Positions 52,597 to 64,000 of a stretch of DNA of 64,000 nucleotides are shown here, piece by piece. The notes under the pieces were generated by a model, which searched no databases, was not told the DNA's origin, and was given only the letters and a program-made list of their open reading frames with translations. Location of the stretch: assembly GCA_947494645.1 (NCBI GenBank), contig CANLVO010000001.1, positions 1,178,001-1,242,000 of the forward strand, read 5' to 3'. A program made the translations under genes and the position numbers. This DNA comes from an uncultured Litoreibacter sp. GTDB taxonomy: Bacteria > Pseudomonadota > Alphaproteobacteria > Rhodobacterales > Rhodobacteraceae. The first letter of the stretch is position 1; each line of letters starts with the position of its first letter.

Positions 52597-53973
52597 CTAA
52601 TCGTAAAGTTCGCGGTATTTGCGCACGATGCGTTGCGCGACCACGTTCATCAGCAAAGTGATGCAGAACAAGGTGAACCCCAGAGTGAAGGCGGGTCCGG
52701 CGGCGGTGGAGGCTTCCGTGTCTCCGGTGATCAGCATTACGATCTGCACAGTCACGGTGGTGACGGCTTCCAGCGGGTTCGCCGTTAGGTTGGCCCCCTG
52801 CCCCGCGGCCATGACTACGATCATGGTTTCACCCACGGCGCGCGAGATGCCCAGCAGTACCGCAGAGACAATACCCGGCAAGGCGGCTGGCAGGACCACC
52901 TGACGGATGGTTTCGGCCTTTGTCGCCCCGAGCCCATAGGAGCCGTCGCGCAGCGATTGCGGCACCGCGTTGATCACGTCATCTGACAGCGACGAAATGA
53001 ACGGAATAATCATGATGCCCATCACAATGCCTGCGGCCAAGGCAGATTCAGAGGCGATGGGCAGACCAATGCTCTCGCCCGAATTGCGCAGGAACGGAGC
53101 CAGCGTGATCGCGGCGAAGAAACCATAAACCACGGTCGGGATGCCTGCGAGAATCTCGAGCATTGGTTTGGCCCAAGCACGCACTTTCGGTCCGGCAAAG
53201 TCGGACAGGTAAATTGCAGCGAAAAGCCCGATGGGTGTGGCGACCAGCATTGCAATGATGGTGATCAACAAGGTCCCTGCGAAAAGCGGGATCGCGCCAA
53301 CCTTGTCCGGATCCAGTTTGCCCGCCTGCACGCCCGACAACGGTGACCATGTGGTGCCGAAGAGGAACTTGTGGACCTGCCAGTCGATATTGTTGAAGAA
53401 GTTCAGCGTCTCGAAGATGAGCGACAAAACGATGCCCGCTGTGGTCGCGACCGCAATGACGGCCATCATCGCAAGAAGACGGCGGACGATGGTCTCTGAC
53501 CGGTTTCGCGCGCGCCAGCCAATATGCGCCGACCGCAGGCACCAAAGACCTGCCCCAAGCGCGGCCAGCAGGCTCAGCGCCATGGTGCCGTAATGATGCA
53601 ATGCGGTCTGTGCGCCGATCTCGCTGGCAATCTGGGTGCGCAATGCGTCGGTTTTCGACGCGATCCCCCCCTCGGCCAAGGCGCGGGCGTCGTTGAGAAC
53701 CAGTTCGACCTCGATCGGGCTGAGTTCCGGTTGGGCCTCAATGATATGCGCAACATATCGGCTTTCGATCAATGCGCCCCAAAGGCTCCAGATCAATACG
53801 AGGGTCGCGATGCCCGCGATGGCCGCCAGCAGAAATGCAAGAAAACCGTGGTAGTTGGGACGAGAATGAAGCGCCTGCGGTGTATCACCGGCAAGGCGAA
53901 ACGCACGGTTTCGGGCAGCATAGTAAAACACCGCGCCAAGCACGAATACCGCAAGAAATGTCAGTCCAAACAT
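52597..53973 (-). CDS. pstC: Phosphate ABC transporter permease PstC
   Basis: Second permease of the Pst importer, 458 residues. The C-terminal half has six transmembrane segments and the EAA loop GSYGLGATKAETIRQVVLPAALPGIVSAV. The N-terminal half is extended: two transmembrane helices and a periplasmic part (about 70-140) that E. coli PstC lacks, typical of alphaproteobacteria. ATG at 53973 with GGGAGG just upstream. It starts after the strong hairpin following pstS. Confidence 0.94.
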   Translation of the reverse strand: MFGLTFLAVFVLGAVFYYAARNRAFRLAGDTPQALHSRPNYHGFLAFLLAAIAGIATLVLIWSLWGALIESRYVAHIIEAQPELSPIEVELVLNDARALAEGGIASKTDALRTQIASEIGAQTALHHYGTMALSLLAALGAGLWCLRSAHIGWRARNRSETIVRRLLAMMAVIAVATTAGIVLSLIFETLNFFNNIDWQVHKFLFGTTWSPLSGVQAGKLDPDKVGAIPLFAGTLLITIIAMLVATPIGLFAAIYLSDFAGPKVRAWAKPMLEILAGIPTVVYGFFAAITLAPFLRNSGESIGLPIASESALAAGIVMGIMIIPFISSLSDDVINAVPQSLRDGSYGLGATKAETIRQVVLPAALPGIVSAVLLGISRAVGETMIVVMAAGQGANLTANPLEAVTTVTVQIVMLITGDTEASTAAGPAFTLGFTLFCITLLMNVVAQRIVRKYRELYD

Positions 53974-54017
53974 GTGCCTCCCAAGCATGGCGTCGCGACG
54001 TGCTGTTAGGTGTGAAT

Positions 54018-54052
54018 GGGCGGGGCTGCAACATGATCATGCAGCCCCGCCC
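54018..54052 (-). terminator. Strong hairpin between pstS and pstC
   Basis: A perfect 13-bp stem GGGCGGGGCTGCA/TGCAGCCCCGCCC (54018-54030 and 54040-54052) with a 9-nt loop. There is no T-run after it. It lies 22 bp past the pstS stop and 45 bp before the pstC start, so it probably stabilises the pstS mRNA 3' end or attenuates transcription into the permease genes rather than ending the operon. Confidence 0.7.
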
Positions 54053-54074
54053 GATATTTCTCAGACGTTGTGGA

Positions 54075-55058
54075 TCAATCCCACTCGTTGCCAGTCATCT
54101 TGGTCAGCGACGAGACATTGCCGGACACAGTCTCAAACATGTCTTCTGGCAGCGGGATCAGGCCCTTGTCGATCAGGTAACCCTCTTCCCCTGCCGCGTC
54201 TTCGGACATGAATTCACTGGCGAATTCCTGAATGCCCGGGATTACACCGACATGCGCGTTCTTGATGTAGAAATAGAGCGAGCGGGAGATCGGGTAGTCG
54301 CCTTCCGCGATGTTGTCGAATGTCGGCTCTACGCCGTCCACTTCGGAGCCCTGCAGCGCGTCGGAGTTTTGGTCAAGGAAGGAGAAGCCGAAGACGCCCA
54401 GGGCGTTCGGGTTTGCCTCAAGCTTGGAGACGATCAGGTTGTCGTTCTCACCAGCTTCGATAAACGCGCCATCGTCGCGCACAGTGATGCCTTCACATTC
54501 AATGCCTGCGCCTTCGCAGCCCTCATGCATCACCAGCTCCTCAAAAGCGTCGCGTGTGCCGGAGGATGGTGGCGGTCCGAGGACCTCGATCTTGATCGCG
54601 GGCAAGGACGGGTCGACTTCGTCCCATGTCGTGGGCTTGGGGCCCTGCTCGGCCAGTGCGATCACGATCTGCTCGCGTGTCAGGCTGAACACCGGGCCAC
54701 CTTTGGCGTTGGCGACAACAATGCCGTCATAGCCGATGATGGCTTCAGTCACGTCTGTGACCCCGTTTTCTTTGCATAGCTCGAACTCGCTGGATTTCAT
54801 CCGACGGGAAGCATTGGTGATGTCAGGATTGTCAGTGCCGACGCCGGCGCAGAACAGTTTCATTCCGCCACCGGATCCGGTGGATTCAACAACTGGCGTT
54901 TGGAAATCTGTTGAGCGGCCAAATTGCTCGGCCACGGCAGTAGAGAATGGGAATACGGTGGAGGAGCCCACAATCCGGATTTGGTCGCGAGCAGTTGCGG
55001 TGGTGGAGGCTGCGGCAACCAAGATGGCGGCACAGGCAGCAGGTTTGATGAACGACAT
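54075..55058 (-). CDS. pstS: Phosphate-binding protein PstS
   Basis: Periplasmic phosphate receptor of the Pst importer. Signal peptide residues 1-23 (FIKPAACAAILVAAASTTATA-RD). Phosphate-binding motifs: IVGSSTVFPFSTAVAE near the N-terminus, ESTGSGGGMKLFC and PPPSSGTRDAFEELV. 327 residues, slightly longer than average. GAGGGAGTG lies upstream of the ATG. It is the first gene of the operon behind a Pho box. Confidence 0.95.
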   Translation of the reverse strand: MSFIKPAACAAILVAAASTTATARDQIRIVGSSTVFPFSTAVAEQFGRSTDFQTPVVESTGSGGGMKLFCAGVGTDNPDITNASRRMKSSEFELCKENGVTDVTEAIIGYDGIVVANAKGGPVFSLTREQIVIALAEQGPKPTTWDEVDPSLPAIKIEVLGPPPSSGTRDAFEELVMHEGCEGAGIECEGITVRDDGAFIEAGENDNLIVSKLEANPNALGVFGFSFLDQNSDALQGSEVDGVEPTFDNIAEGDYPISRSLYFYIKNAHVGVIPGIQEFASEFMSEDAAGEEGYLIDKGLIPLPEDMFETVSGNVSSLTKMTGNEWD

Positions 55059-55141
55059 ATTGTCACTCCCTCAATCTTTTGTTTTCCGATGCACCCCCAC
55101 GGCGCACCCTATGGACCGACGTCTAGACAGCCATCACCGGA

Positions 55142-55174
55142 GTTTTGTGACGCTTTTGTAAGAGTTTTATGACA
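55142..55174 (-). promoter_or_regulatory. Pho box upstream of pstS (three 11-bp units)
   Basis: Read on the minus strand: TGTCATAAAAC, TCTTACAAAAG, CGTCACAAAAC, three tandem 11-bp units ending in A/C-A-A-A-[CG] and matching the PhoB half-site pattern CTGTCAT-AAA. It ends about 84 bp upstream of the pstS start and 17 bp from the phoR stop. It is where PhoB of this operon is expected to bind. Confidence 0.8.
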
Positions 55175-55190
55175 CCGATCAGTTGGCGCC

Positions 55191-56234
55191 TCAGACCGTC
55201 GGAATAATGACTGAGAAACAGCTTCCAACACCTTGTTTCGATGTTATTTTAAGTCGGCCACGGTGTCGATTAACAATGTGCTTTACGATGGCCAGACCAA
55301 GGCCCGTGCCGCCCATTTCACGGCTTCTGTGATCATCGACCCGGTAGAACCGTTCCGTAAGACGGGGCAAATGTAACACATCGATTCCCTCGCCTTCGTC
55401 CCGCACGTCGATTCTATAGGCTGGCTTGCGCAGGGCGCGGTCGTGCTCGACATGAGAGAGCGCCACGTGGATTGTCTTATCCGACCCACCGTACTTGATC
55501 GCATTCTCGATCAGGTTCAAAAACAGTTGCGTGAGCTGGTCCCGGTCGCCCTGCACCATTGCCGTCCCCTCAGTGCCGTCTGTCGTTACTGTCACGCGGG
55601 CATCTTTCAACTTACCCTCGAGCGTCGCAATCACCGAGCGCAAGACACCTGCCACATCCACCTCCGCCCGTGGGCGCACATGTTGATCTGCCTGCACCCG
55701 GCTAAGCGACAAAAGGTCAGAGACCATACGGTTCATACGCAGCGCCTCGTTTTCCATGATGCCGAGAAACCTGTCCCGTGCCTTTGGGTCGTCCCGAGCG
55801 GTGGTGCGAAGGGTTTCGATGAAGCCGGTGAGCGCCGTTAGAGGCGTGCGCAGCTCGTGGCTGATATTGGCGACAAAGTCGCGGCGGATGGTCTCGGAAT
55901 CCTCGGCTTGGCTGCGGTCTTCGAAACTCAGCACTGCCCCCGTTATCAAGGGGCCATCACGCAAAGGCGCGGCGCGAAAGTGATAGACAACTTCACCTGA
56001 TAAGCCATTGAAAACAAATCTGGCATCCGCATCGCGACCCTCTTGAAGAGCCGCATCCATGGCCGTCAACACTGCCGCTTGTCTCAAGAGCGTCACGGCA
56101 TTCATACCGCCCGGATCATGGCCAAAAAGTTCCAGCAAGGCGGGGTTGGTGGTCGTGATGCGGTAGCCTGCATCGATCACCATCACAGGAAGCGGAATAC
56201 CCCCCAGGATTGCCTTGATGTCATGCAGGGTCAC
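55191..56234 (-). CDS. phoR: Phosphate regulon sensor histidine kinase PhoR, soluble form
   Basis: Sensor kinase for PhoB, 347 residues. PAS domain at about residues 10-105, HisKA with H126 in DFVANISHELRTPL, N-box NLIENAIKY, and HATPase GTGLGLAIVKHIV. Unlike E. coli PhoR there is no N-terminal hydrophobic helix, so it looks cytoplasmic and would need PhoU/Pst for membrane input. It starts with a 4-bp overlap to the transsulfuration-type gene, so its own promoter is likely not immediately upstream. Confidence 0.92.
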   Translation of the reverse strand: MTLHDIKAILGGIPLPVMVIDAGYRITTTNPALLELFGHDPGGMNAVTLLRQAAVLTAMDAALQEGRDADARFVFNGLSGEVVYHFRAAPLRDGPLITGAVLSFEDRSQAEDSETIRRDFVANISHELRTPLTALTGFIETLRTTARDDPKARDRFLGIMENEALRMNRMVSDLLSLSRVQADQHVRPRAEVDVAGVLRSVIATLEGKLKDARVTVTTDGTEGTAMVQGDRDQLTQLFLNLIENAIKYGGSDKTIHVALSHVEHDRALRKPAYRIDVRDEGEGIDVLHLPRLTERFYRVDDHRSREMGGTGLGLAIVKHIVNRHRGRLKITSKQGVGSCFSVIIPTV

Positions 56235-57403
56235 AACGCCGCAAACCCTCGTGTAAACTCGTCTTTGAGCAGCTCGATATCTTCGACGCCCACAGAGACA
56301 CGGAAGAATCCTTCGCTCATACCCAGCGCGGCGCGCCCCTCTGGTGTCAGCCCCCGATGCGACGAGGAGGCCGCGTGGCTGACCGTTGTTCCGATATCGC
56401 CAAGCGTTGGAGCAAAGGCCATTTCGGGCATAGCGCGGGTGAGCGTGTTGGCCGCCGCCCTGCCCCCGGAAATCTCGAAGCTGACCATGTTGCCGAAACG
56501 CGGACCCAGCAATACGCCTGCACGGTTGTGGTCCGGGTGATCGGGCCTGCCCGGGTAAAGCACGCGTGCTCCCAAGGTGGCGATGTGATCGGCCAGAAGT
56601 GCCGCGTTTTCCTCCGCCCGGTCATAGCGCAAGTGAAAGGACATCAACCCGCGTTCTGCCATCCAGCAGTCATAGGGGCTGCCACTGAGGCCGAGCGTGA
56701 TGATCGTGCCCTCAATCGCCTCTCGATGCGCCGGATCTGGTGCCGCGACGTAGCCGAGCATGGCGTCGGAATGACCCGCCAGCAGTTTGGTGATGGAGTG
56801 AATAACGACATCCGCGCCATGATCGAAAGGGCGGTACGCGCGTGGGGTCGTGAAAGTATTGTCTACCACCAGGATAATTCCCCGGGATTTCGCGAGAGCG
56901 GCAATGCCTTCCATATCCGCAACCCGCAACGTCGGGTTCGAGACGACTTCGACGAGGATCATCTTGGTCGCAGGCGTCACCGCTGCCTCGATGGCAGAGA
57001 TGTCCGTGGGGTCCGCCAAACTATGGGATATCCCATAGCGAGGCAGTTCTTTCGTCAGCATGCGGAGCGACCGCCCATAAAGCTGATTGCCACCAATAAT
57101 ATGATCGCCTTGATCAAGAAGCCCCAGCAATGTGGCTGTGACAGCCGCCATGCCCGTGGCTGTGATCAGCCCGCCGGTTGTGCCTTCCAAAGCGTCGATT
57201 TTTGCGGCCAGCACGCTGGCATTGGGATGACCCTCGCGCGAATAGGTATATCCGAACGCGTCGCCATCATATTGCGCATCTAGGGTGTCGGGATCCGGCG
57301 ACGCGTAGACGACAGAGGGTTGCAGGGGCGTGCCTACTGCCCTGCTGACAGACTGCGGAAAAGCGGTGCGACGCACCAGATTGTCGGGGATATCCTTGCT
57401 CAT
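56231..57403 (-). CDS. PLP-dependent transsulfuration family enzyme
   Basis: Cys/Met metabolism fold-type I enzyme, 390 residues. PLP-binding Lys in [29 protein letters not shown], and [20 protein letters not shown] for the Tyr/Arg that hold the phosphate. Candidates: cystathionine gamma-synthase/lyase, O-acylhomoserine sulfhydrylase or methionine gamma-lyase. I cannot separate them. The last 4 bp overlap phoR, and the proA stop is near its start, so amino-acid and phosphate-sensing genes share a transcript. Confidence 0.85.
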   Translation of the reverse strand: MSKDIPDNLVRRTAFPQSVSRAVGTPLQPSVVYASPDPDTLDAQYDGDAFGYTYSREGHPNASVLAAKIDALEGTTGGLITATGMAAVTATLLGLLDQGDHIIGGNQLYGRSLRMLTKELPRYGISHSLADPTDISAIEAAVTPATKMILVEVVSNPTLRVADMEGIAALAKSRGIILVVDNTFTTPRAYRPFDHGADVVIHSITKLLAGHSDAMLGYVAAPDPAHREAIEGTIITLGLSGSPYDCWMAERGLMSFHLRYDRAEENAALLADHIATLGARVLYPGRPDHPDHNRAGVLLGPRFGNMVSFEISGGRAAANTLTRAMPEMAFAPTLGDIGTTVSHAASSSHRGLTPEGRAALGMSEGFFRVSVGVEDIELLKDEFTRGFAAL

Positions 57404-58665
57404 GACCGCGTGGTCCCGTCGCCTGTTACGATGTATTTGAAGCTGGTCAACTGCTCCGCACCGACCGGGCCGCGCGCGTGCATTTTCCCGGTGGCAATGC
57501 CGATCTCGGCCCCCATGCCAAACTCTCCGCCATCTGCGAACTGCGTGGACGCATTGTGCATCAGGATCGCGCTGTCCAACTCATGGGTGAAGCGATCAGC
57601 TGCCGCCTGATCCTCGGTCATGATGCAGTCGGTGTGGTTCGAGCCGTAGGTGCGGATATGCTCCATGGCCTCATCGATACTGCTGACAGTTCTGGCGGCG
57701 ATTGCCATATCGAGATACTCGTGCCCCCAGCTGGCATCCGTTGCCGTTGATGTGCCTTCAATCTCGTTCAGTTTCATGTCCGCATCGACCGTGACACCTT
57801 GGTCCAGCAGTGCCCTGATCACGCCCTGCCCGATTGTATCGGCCACGTCTTCATGGATCAGCAAGCACTCCGCGGCGCCGCAAATACCGGTGCGTCTGGT
57901 CTTGGCGTTCAGAACGACTTTGAGCGTTTTCTCGGCGTCAGCGGCCTTGTCGATATAGATATGTACGATGCCCTCCAGATGGGCAAAGACCGGAACGCGG
58001 GCCTCGCGCTGCACCAAGCCCACAAGACCCTTGCCACCACGAGGTACGATCACGTCGATATATTGCGTGGCCGTCAGCATTTCCGACACCGCTGCACGGT
58101 CACGCGTGGGCACAAGCTGGATCGCGTCAGCTGGCAGACCCGCTGAGGTCAGGCCAGTCTGCATAGCCGCATGGATGGCTTGGGCGCTATTGAGGCTTTC
58201 GGAGCCGCCGCGCAGGATCACTGCATTGCCTGATTTCAGGCAAAGCGCGCCAGCATCTGCAGTAACGTTTGGGCGGCTTTCATAGATAACTCCAATCACG
58301 CCGAGTGGCGTGCGGACGCGTTTGATATTGAGGCCCGAGGGTTGGTTCCATTCGTCGATAACTGCGCCGACCGGATCCGCTTGCTCAGCCACGGCGCGCA
58401 GCCCGTCGACGATCCCGCGCACACGGTCTTCATCAAGCATGAGCCGGTCCATCATCGCGGGGCTCAGGCCCTTTTCCTCTCCGAAGGCGAGGTCTTTCTC
58501 ATTGGCTGCGATGATCTCAGCCCGGGTGGCCCAAACGGCTTCCGCAGCCCCGATGAGAGCCGCGTGCTTTCGTTCGGCGGTGGCCATCGCAAGCTGTGTC
58601 GAGGCGGCTTTGGCGCGGGCTCCAATATCGGCCATCATGGCCGGAATGTCGTTGAGGTCTTTCAT
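57400..58665 (-). CDS. proA: Gamma-glutamyl phosphate reductase ProA
   Basis: Second step of proline synthesis; reduces gamma-glutamyl phosphate to glutamate semialdehyde. Aldehyde-dehydrogenase fold, 421 residues: [31 protein letters not shown], the catalytic Cys in [13 protein letters not shown] and [17 protein letters not shown] at 58665; an earlier opening at 58695 is in frame. It overlaps the transsulfuration gene by 4 bp and follows proB by 32 bp. Confidence 0.96.
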   Translation of the reverse strand: MKDLNDIPAMMADIGARAKAASTQLAMATAERKHAALIGAAEAVWATRAEIIAANEKDLAFGEEKGLSPAMMDRLMLDEDRVRGIVDGLRAVAEQADPVGAVIDEWNQPSGLNIKRVRTPLGVIGVIYESRPNVTADAGALCLKSGNAVILRGGSESLNSAQAIHAAMQTGLTSAGLPADAIQLVPTRDRAAVSEMLTATQYIDVIVPRGGKGLVGLVQREARVPVFAHLEGIVHIYIDKAADAEKTLKVVLNAKTRRTGICGAAECLLIHEDVADTIGQGVIRALLDQGVTVDADMKLNEIEGTSTATDASWGHEYLDMAIAARTVSSIDEAMEHIRTYGSNHTDCIMTEDQAAADRFTHELDSAILMHNASTQFADGGEFGMGAEIGIATGKMHARGPVGAEQLTSFKYIVTGDGTTRS

Positions 58666-58697
58666 GATCATGTACCTAGCAGGTCCGTGTAACAAAT

Positions 58698-61399
<2,702 letters not shown>

Positions 61400-61403
<4 letters not shown>

Positions 61404-62002
61404 GCGACCGCTCCTCCGAACAATACAAACAGGACGGTGGCGACAGTCAGAGCCGCCAAAGTCCACATCAAATACCGCTCACGCGGGGTCCCCGCGACCG
61501 TGCGCGCGATCTGTTGGCCGCTATACGTCCAGATCGGATGCAGCAGCAACTGTACCACCAAGAATACGCCAGCGATGGTCAGGGTCGCCTCGAAACTTGG
61601 TGTGCCCGGTTCTGTGAAAGCCGTGAAGCCTGCGGTGATCATTGCCCACGCTTTGGGATTAAGCGGATGAACAATGAGCCCTGCCAGAAAGCCCGGTGCC
61701 TGCGGCTGCGAGTCAGTGGCCAACCGCATATTGGCCACGCGCCAGGCGAGCCAGATGATATAGGCGGCCGAGATGTATTTGAGGCCTTCAAACACCCATG
61801 GGGCAGCATCAGCCAGCTGCATTAACCCAAAGCCCACCGGCCAGATGACCAATTGCTTGCCTAAAGCGACCCCCGCCACGAAGGGCAAGGCCCGGCGCAA
61901 CCCATAGCGTGCGCCCGTGGCCAGCAACGCCATATTAGCGGGCCCGGGTGTCCCGACCTGAGAGGCCGCGAATATCGCAAAACTGGTGATGGCAACGCCC
62001 AT
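61400..62002 (-). CDS. LysE family amino-acid exporter
   Basis: A 200-residue inner-membrane exporter with six hydrophobic segments. Family features: GTPGPANMALLATGARYGLRRALPFVAGVALG near the N-terminus and LNPKAWAMITAGFTAF in the middle. Substrate unknown (basic amino acids, threonine or homoserine lactone in relatives). Coupled with the downstream GNAT gene by a 4-bp overlap. Confidence 0.88.
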
Positions 62003-62025
62003 GGGCTGCCCTTTCGAAGGGAAAC

Positions 62026-62057
62026 GAAAAAGGGGACCGGCTTTTGGCCGATCCCCT
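62026..62057 (-). terminator. Rho-independent terminator of rplU-rpmA
   Basis: Minus strand: stem GGGGATCGGC/GCCGGTCCCC (62048-62057 with 62033-62042) with one G-T mismatch, then TTTTTC. It follows the rpmA stop by 25 bp. Confidence 0.85.
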
Positions 62058-62082
62058 CCAAATCTGTGCTTGAAGCTTCGGC

Positions 62083-62352
62083 TTACTCAGCGGCCTCCGC
62101 CACTGGGAGAACCGATACAAATGTGCGGCCTTTCAGACCCTTGTGGAACTTCACTGCGCCCGGGACGGTTGCAAAGATTGTGTGATCCTTGCCCATACCC
62201 ACGCCCTCGCCCGGCCACTTAACTGTGCCGCGCTGACGCACGATGATGTTGCCTGGGATCACGGCTTCGCCGCCGTACTTCTTGACGCCAAGGCGGCGAC
62301 CTGCGGAATCGCGACCGTTACGGGACGAACCACCTGCTTTTTTATGTGCCAT
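62083..62352 (-). CDS. rpmA: 50S ribosomal protein L27
   Basis: Large-subunit protein near the peptidyl transferase centre. 89 residues: [31 protein letters not shown], and [28 protein letters not shown]. The N-terminus begins directly with the functional tail, with no Firmicutes-type prosegment. It follows rplU by 12 bp. Confidence 0.97.
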   Translation of the reverse strand: MAHKKAGGSSRNGRDSAGRRLGVKKYGGEAVIPGNIIVRQRGTVKWPGEGVGMGKDHTIFATVPGAVKFHKGLKGRTFVSVLPVAEAAE

Positions 62353-62364
62353 CTCGTGTTCTCC

Positions 62365-63072
62365 TTAGCCTTTAGCGAGTTTCTTGGCTTGCTTGAGCCA
62401 GTCGTCACGCTCAATGCGGCCTTTGAAATTCAGTTTCTCGTCCATAGCAGCGATGTCGTCTTTTGACCATGCTGCGATTTGGGCGAATGTTGTGACGCCG
62501 AGATCATGCAGTTTCTTCACAATCACCGGACCAACGCCGCTGATTTGTGTCAGATCATCTGCGTCCGACTTTGCGGCTGCCTTCTTGGGAGCGGCCTTCT
62601 TAGGCGCAGCTTCTTTCTTGGCAGCAGGTTTGGCTGCTGGCTTCTCAGCCTTGGGTGCAGCTTTCTTGGCAGGCTTCGGCGCGGCTTTCTTGGGCGCGGC
62701 AGCGTCCAACGCGGCGACAGATACCCCTGCCCCGTTGATCGCAGCTTTCACGCCGGACTTGCCTGCGCCTTTTTCCAGGATCTCGGTGACTTTGAGCAGC
62801 GTCAGTTGCTGACGGTGGCCCTTGGTGCGCTTGGAAGAGTGCTTCCGGCGGCGCTTGACGAAGTTGATTGTCTTCACGCCTTTGATCTGATCGATGACCT
62901 CGGCCTGTACGCCTGCATCATCCACCAGCGGTGCGCCAACTTTGTTGCCAACCATTAGAATTTCGTTGAACTGAACCTTGTCGCCAGCGGCGGCGTCCAG
63001 TTTTTCGACACGCAAAACGTCGCCAGATGCGACCTTGTATTGCTTGCCGCCGGTTTTGAGAACCGCGAACAT
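62365..63072 (-). CDS. rplU: 50S ribosomal protein L21 with C-terminal helix-hairpin-helix module
   Basis: The first ~100 residues are canonical L21 ([45 protein letters not shown]). E. coli L21 ends there. Here a lysine/alanine/proline-rich linker (about 128-170, repeated AAPKKAA units) leads to a helix-hairpin-helix-like domain (about 172-232: [20 protein letters not shown], then [20 protein letters not shown]). The total is 235 residues in one unbroken frame. The extra module resembles C-terminal HhH modules seen in other alphaproteobacterial proteins and could bind RNA or DNA. It is the first gene of the rplU-rpmA unit. Confidence 0.95.
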   Translation of the reverse strand: MFAVLKTGGKQYKVASGDVLRVEKLDAAAGDKVQFNEILMVGNKVGAPLVDDAGVQAEVIDQIKGVKTINFVKRRRKHSSKRTKGHRQQLTLLKVTEILEKGAGKSGVKAAINGAGVSVAALDAAAPKKAAPKPAKKAAPKAEKPAAKPAAKKEAAPKKAAPKKAAAKSDADDLTQISGVGPVIVKKLHDLGVTTFAQIAAWSKDDIAAMDEKLNFKGRIERDDWLKQAKKLAKG

Positions 63073-63238
63073 AATTTAACCCTTTGCTTCCGCGTCCTGT
63101 GGCCCCGCAAAATCTACGGCGTTTGTGAGCTATAGCCCTGCCTCGGACAGCGCGCTCCGGATCGGAGCGTCTGTTTCAAATATCCGACGATGTGCCGGAG
63201 ACGCGCGTATGCGTGAGCTTTTGCCCTAAGTCAAGCCG
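63073..63238 (-). promoter_or_regulatory. rplU leader and promoter region
   Basis: The 166-bp gap before rplU. A weak sigma-70-type promoter is possible on the minus strand (TTGACT near 63226-63231, with CATACG 17 bp further on). I see no tRNA or RNA gene in it. Confidence 0.35.
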
Positions 63239-64000
63239 CTAGGTGTCATCACCCGCCATAAACTCTGCCATGGCGCGTCCCAGTTCATAGCTGTGCATCT
63301 CGAACACCTGATCGAAGCCTGCAAAAAGTGCCGTATTCAGCTGTTGACCAGCAGGTTCCTGCGAGATGGCCACGTAGTCTTCCATCTCTTCCATCGACAG
63401 CAGGGAGTAGGCGAGGACGGAAAAGTTCATTGTCCAATTTTCCATCTCGCTGCGGATTTCGGGCTCTTGCGTATAAACCTGATTGAGCATCGAGCTTTCA
63501 TCCAAAGCGCCGAACAACTCGCTCGTGCCGAGCCCACGATAAAACGCAAGGTTTGCATTCAATGCCCCCATCACATTGCTGTCGACAAGGTTGTTGATGC
63601 TGATGAACTGCTCATAAAGGGCGATCCGCGTGGGATCAGTTTCGCGCAACATTTCCACGCTCTCTGCTGCTGCTTCTTCTGCTGCGTCATCGGCGAGCGC
63701 GGTCCGCGCGGCAAGCTCGATATCGACAATCCGCTGACCCAGTTCAGACTCGAAGAACGCAATCGCGTCTTCAGAGCCTTCAAGCTTCGTGGCCGTGTTC
63801 AAGCCAATGCGAAATGCCGCGTCCATCTTGTCAATCGAGTAGATGCGTTCCGCACGGGACCTCCAAGCTGGTGACAAGGTAATCGCCTCGTCTTCTTGCG
63901 CGATTTCGATCGCGCCCTGCACGCCTTCTTCTTGAAGGATCTTGAACACCTCCTCCATCTTCAGCGCCTCATAGTAGCGGTCAATCAACGCTCCCGCATT
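63239..64000 (-). CDS. DUF2059-like protein, cut by the right edge
   Basis: The visible ~253 residues are helical and highly acidic with no membrane segment: MEEVFKILQEEGVQGAIEIA, FFESELGQRIVDIELAARTAL, and QEPAGQQLNTALFAGF. Two DUF2059-like segments appear, (F/Y)-x-S-E-x-G-Q-x(I/L). The reading frame continues to the right edge (the TTG at 63988 is not a credible start), so the N-terminus, perhaps with a signal peptide, is outside the window. Function unknown. Confidence 0.65.
   Translation of the reverse strand, partial: NAGALIDRYYEALKMEEVFKILQEEGVQGAIEIAQEDEAITLSPAWRSRAERIYSIDKMDAAFRIGLNTATKLEGSEDAIAFFESELGQRIVDIELAARTALADDAAEEAAAESVEMLRETDPTRIALYEQFISINNLVDSNVMGALNANLAFYRGLGTSELFGALDESSMLNQVYTQEPEIRSEMENWTMNFSVLAYSLLSMEEMEDYVAISQEPAGQQLNTALFAGFDQVFEMHSYELGRAMAEFMAGDDT

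Noticed and set aside
62128-62800. Low-complexity Lys/Ala stretch in rplU as a possible frameshift
   Set aside because: The frame is continuous through the linker into a domain with an HhH-like pattern, so the extension looks genuine rather than an artefact.

Overview
The window is a GC-rich chromosomal segment of an alphaproteobacterium, most likely the Roseobacter group of Rhodobacteraceae. The evidence is the order ntrB-ntrC-ntrY-ntrX, trkA-trkH, hfq-hflX, an NtrC without the sigma-54 contact loop, a HemB with an Asp-type metal site, and an extended ribosomal protein L21. I see no phage, transposase, CRISPR array, rRNA or tRNA. Most of the sequence is tightly packed core genome, with many 4-bp ATGA overlaps between consecutive genes.

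Layout. 1-12.8 kb: nitrogen two-component systems (ntrB cut by the left edge, ntrC, ntrY, ntrX), a reversed TPR membrane gene, the potassium uptake pair trkA-trkH, then hfq-hflX and a DUF2177 gene. 12.9-20.1 kb: histidine phosphatase and penicillin-acylase-type hydrolase, a beta-hydroxyacid dehydrogenase with a flavin oxidase, a YSC84-type lipoprotein, hemB. 20.2-29.5 kb: a small membrane protein, mfd, a peroxiredoxin-like gene, an acyl-CoA ligase/DsbA/MFS cluster, an aquaporin and a small secreted repeat protein. 29.8-32 kb: a bdhA/pentapeptide/patatin operon, then a predicted small RNA (about 32052-32131, minus strand) in the gap before a YejA-type solute-binding protein. 34-41.4 kb: an entericidin-like lipoprotein, a DCC protein with a DUF4166 fusion, DUF502, psuG-psuK, and a TetR gene divergent from a homocysteine methyltransferase/GNAT pair.

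41.5-48 kb: rpsB-tsf with a strong terminator, aroQ translationally coupled to a LuxR-type regulator, and the hexuronate genes uxaC-uxuB. 48-56.2 kb: the phosphate regulon phoR, pstS-pstC-pstA-pstB-phoU-phoB on the minus strand, with a three-unit Pho box before pstS, a hairpin between pstS and pstC, and a SnoaL-like gene at the tail. 56.2-64 kb: a transsulfuration-type PLP enzyme coupled to phoR, proA, proB, obg, a GNAT/LysE pair, rpmA, rplU with a helix-hairpin-helix extension, and a DUF2059-like gene cut by the right edge.

The points most worth a second look are: an Hfq whose usually invariant Y-K-H proximal-site motif reads F-K-G, in the same window as a sharply defined sRNA candidate with a UUCG terminator; the probable non-canonical AUU start of hflX overlapping the hfq stop; the L21-HhH fusion; a PstA with a roughly 310-residue periplasmic and coiled-coil insertion; and a secreted 98-residue protein built from three copies of an F-A/S-L-x-N-x-S-x-A-E motif.
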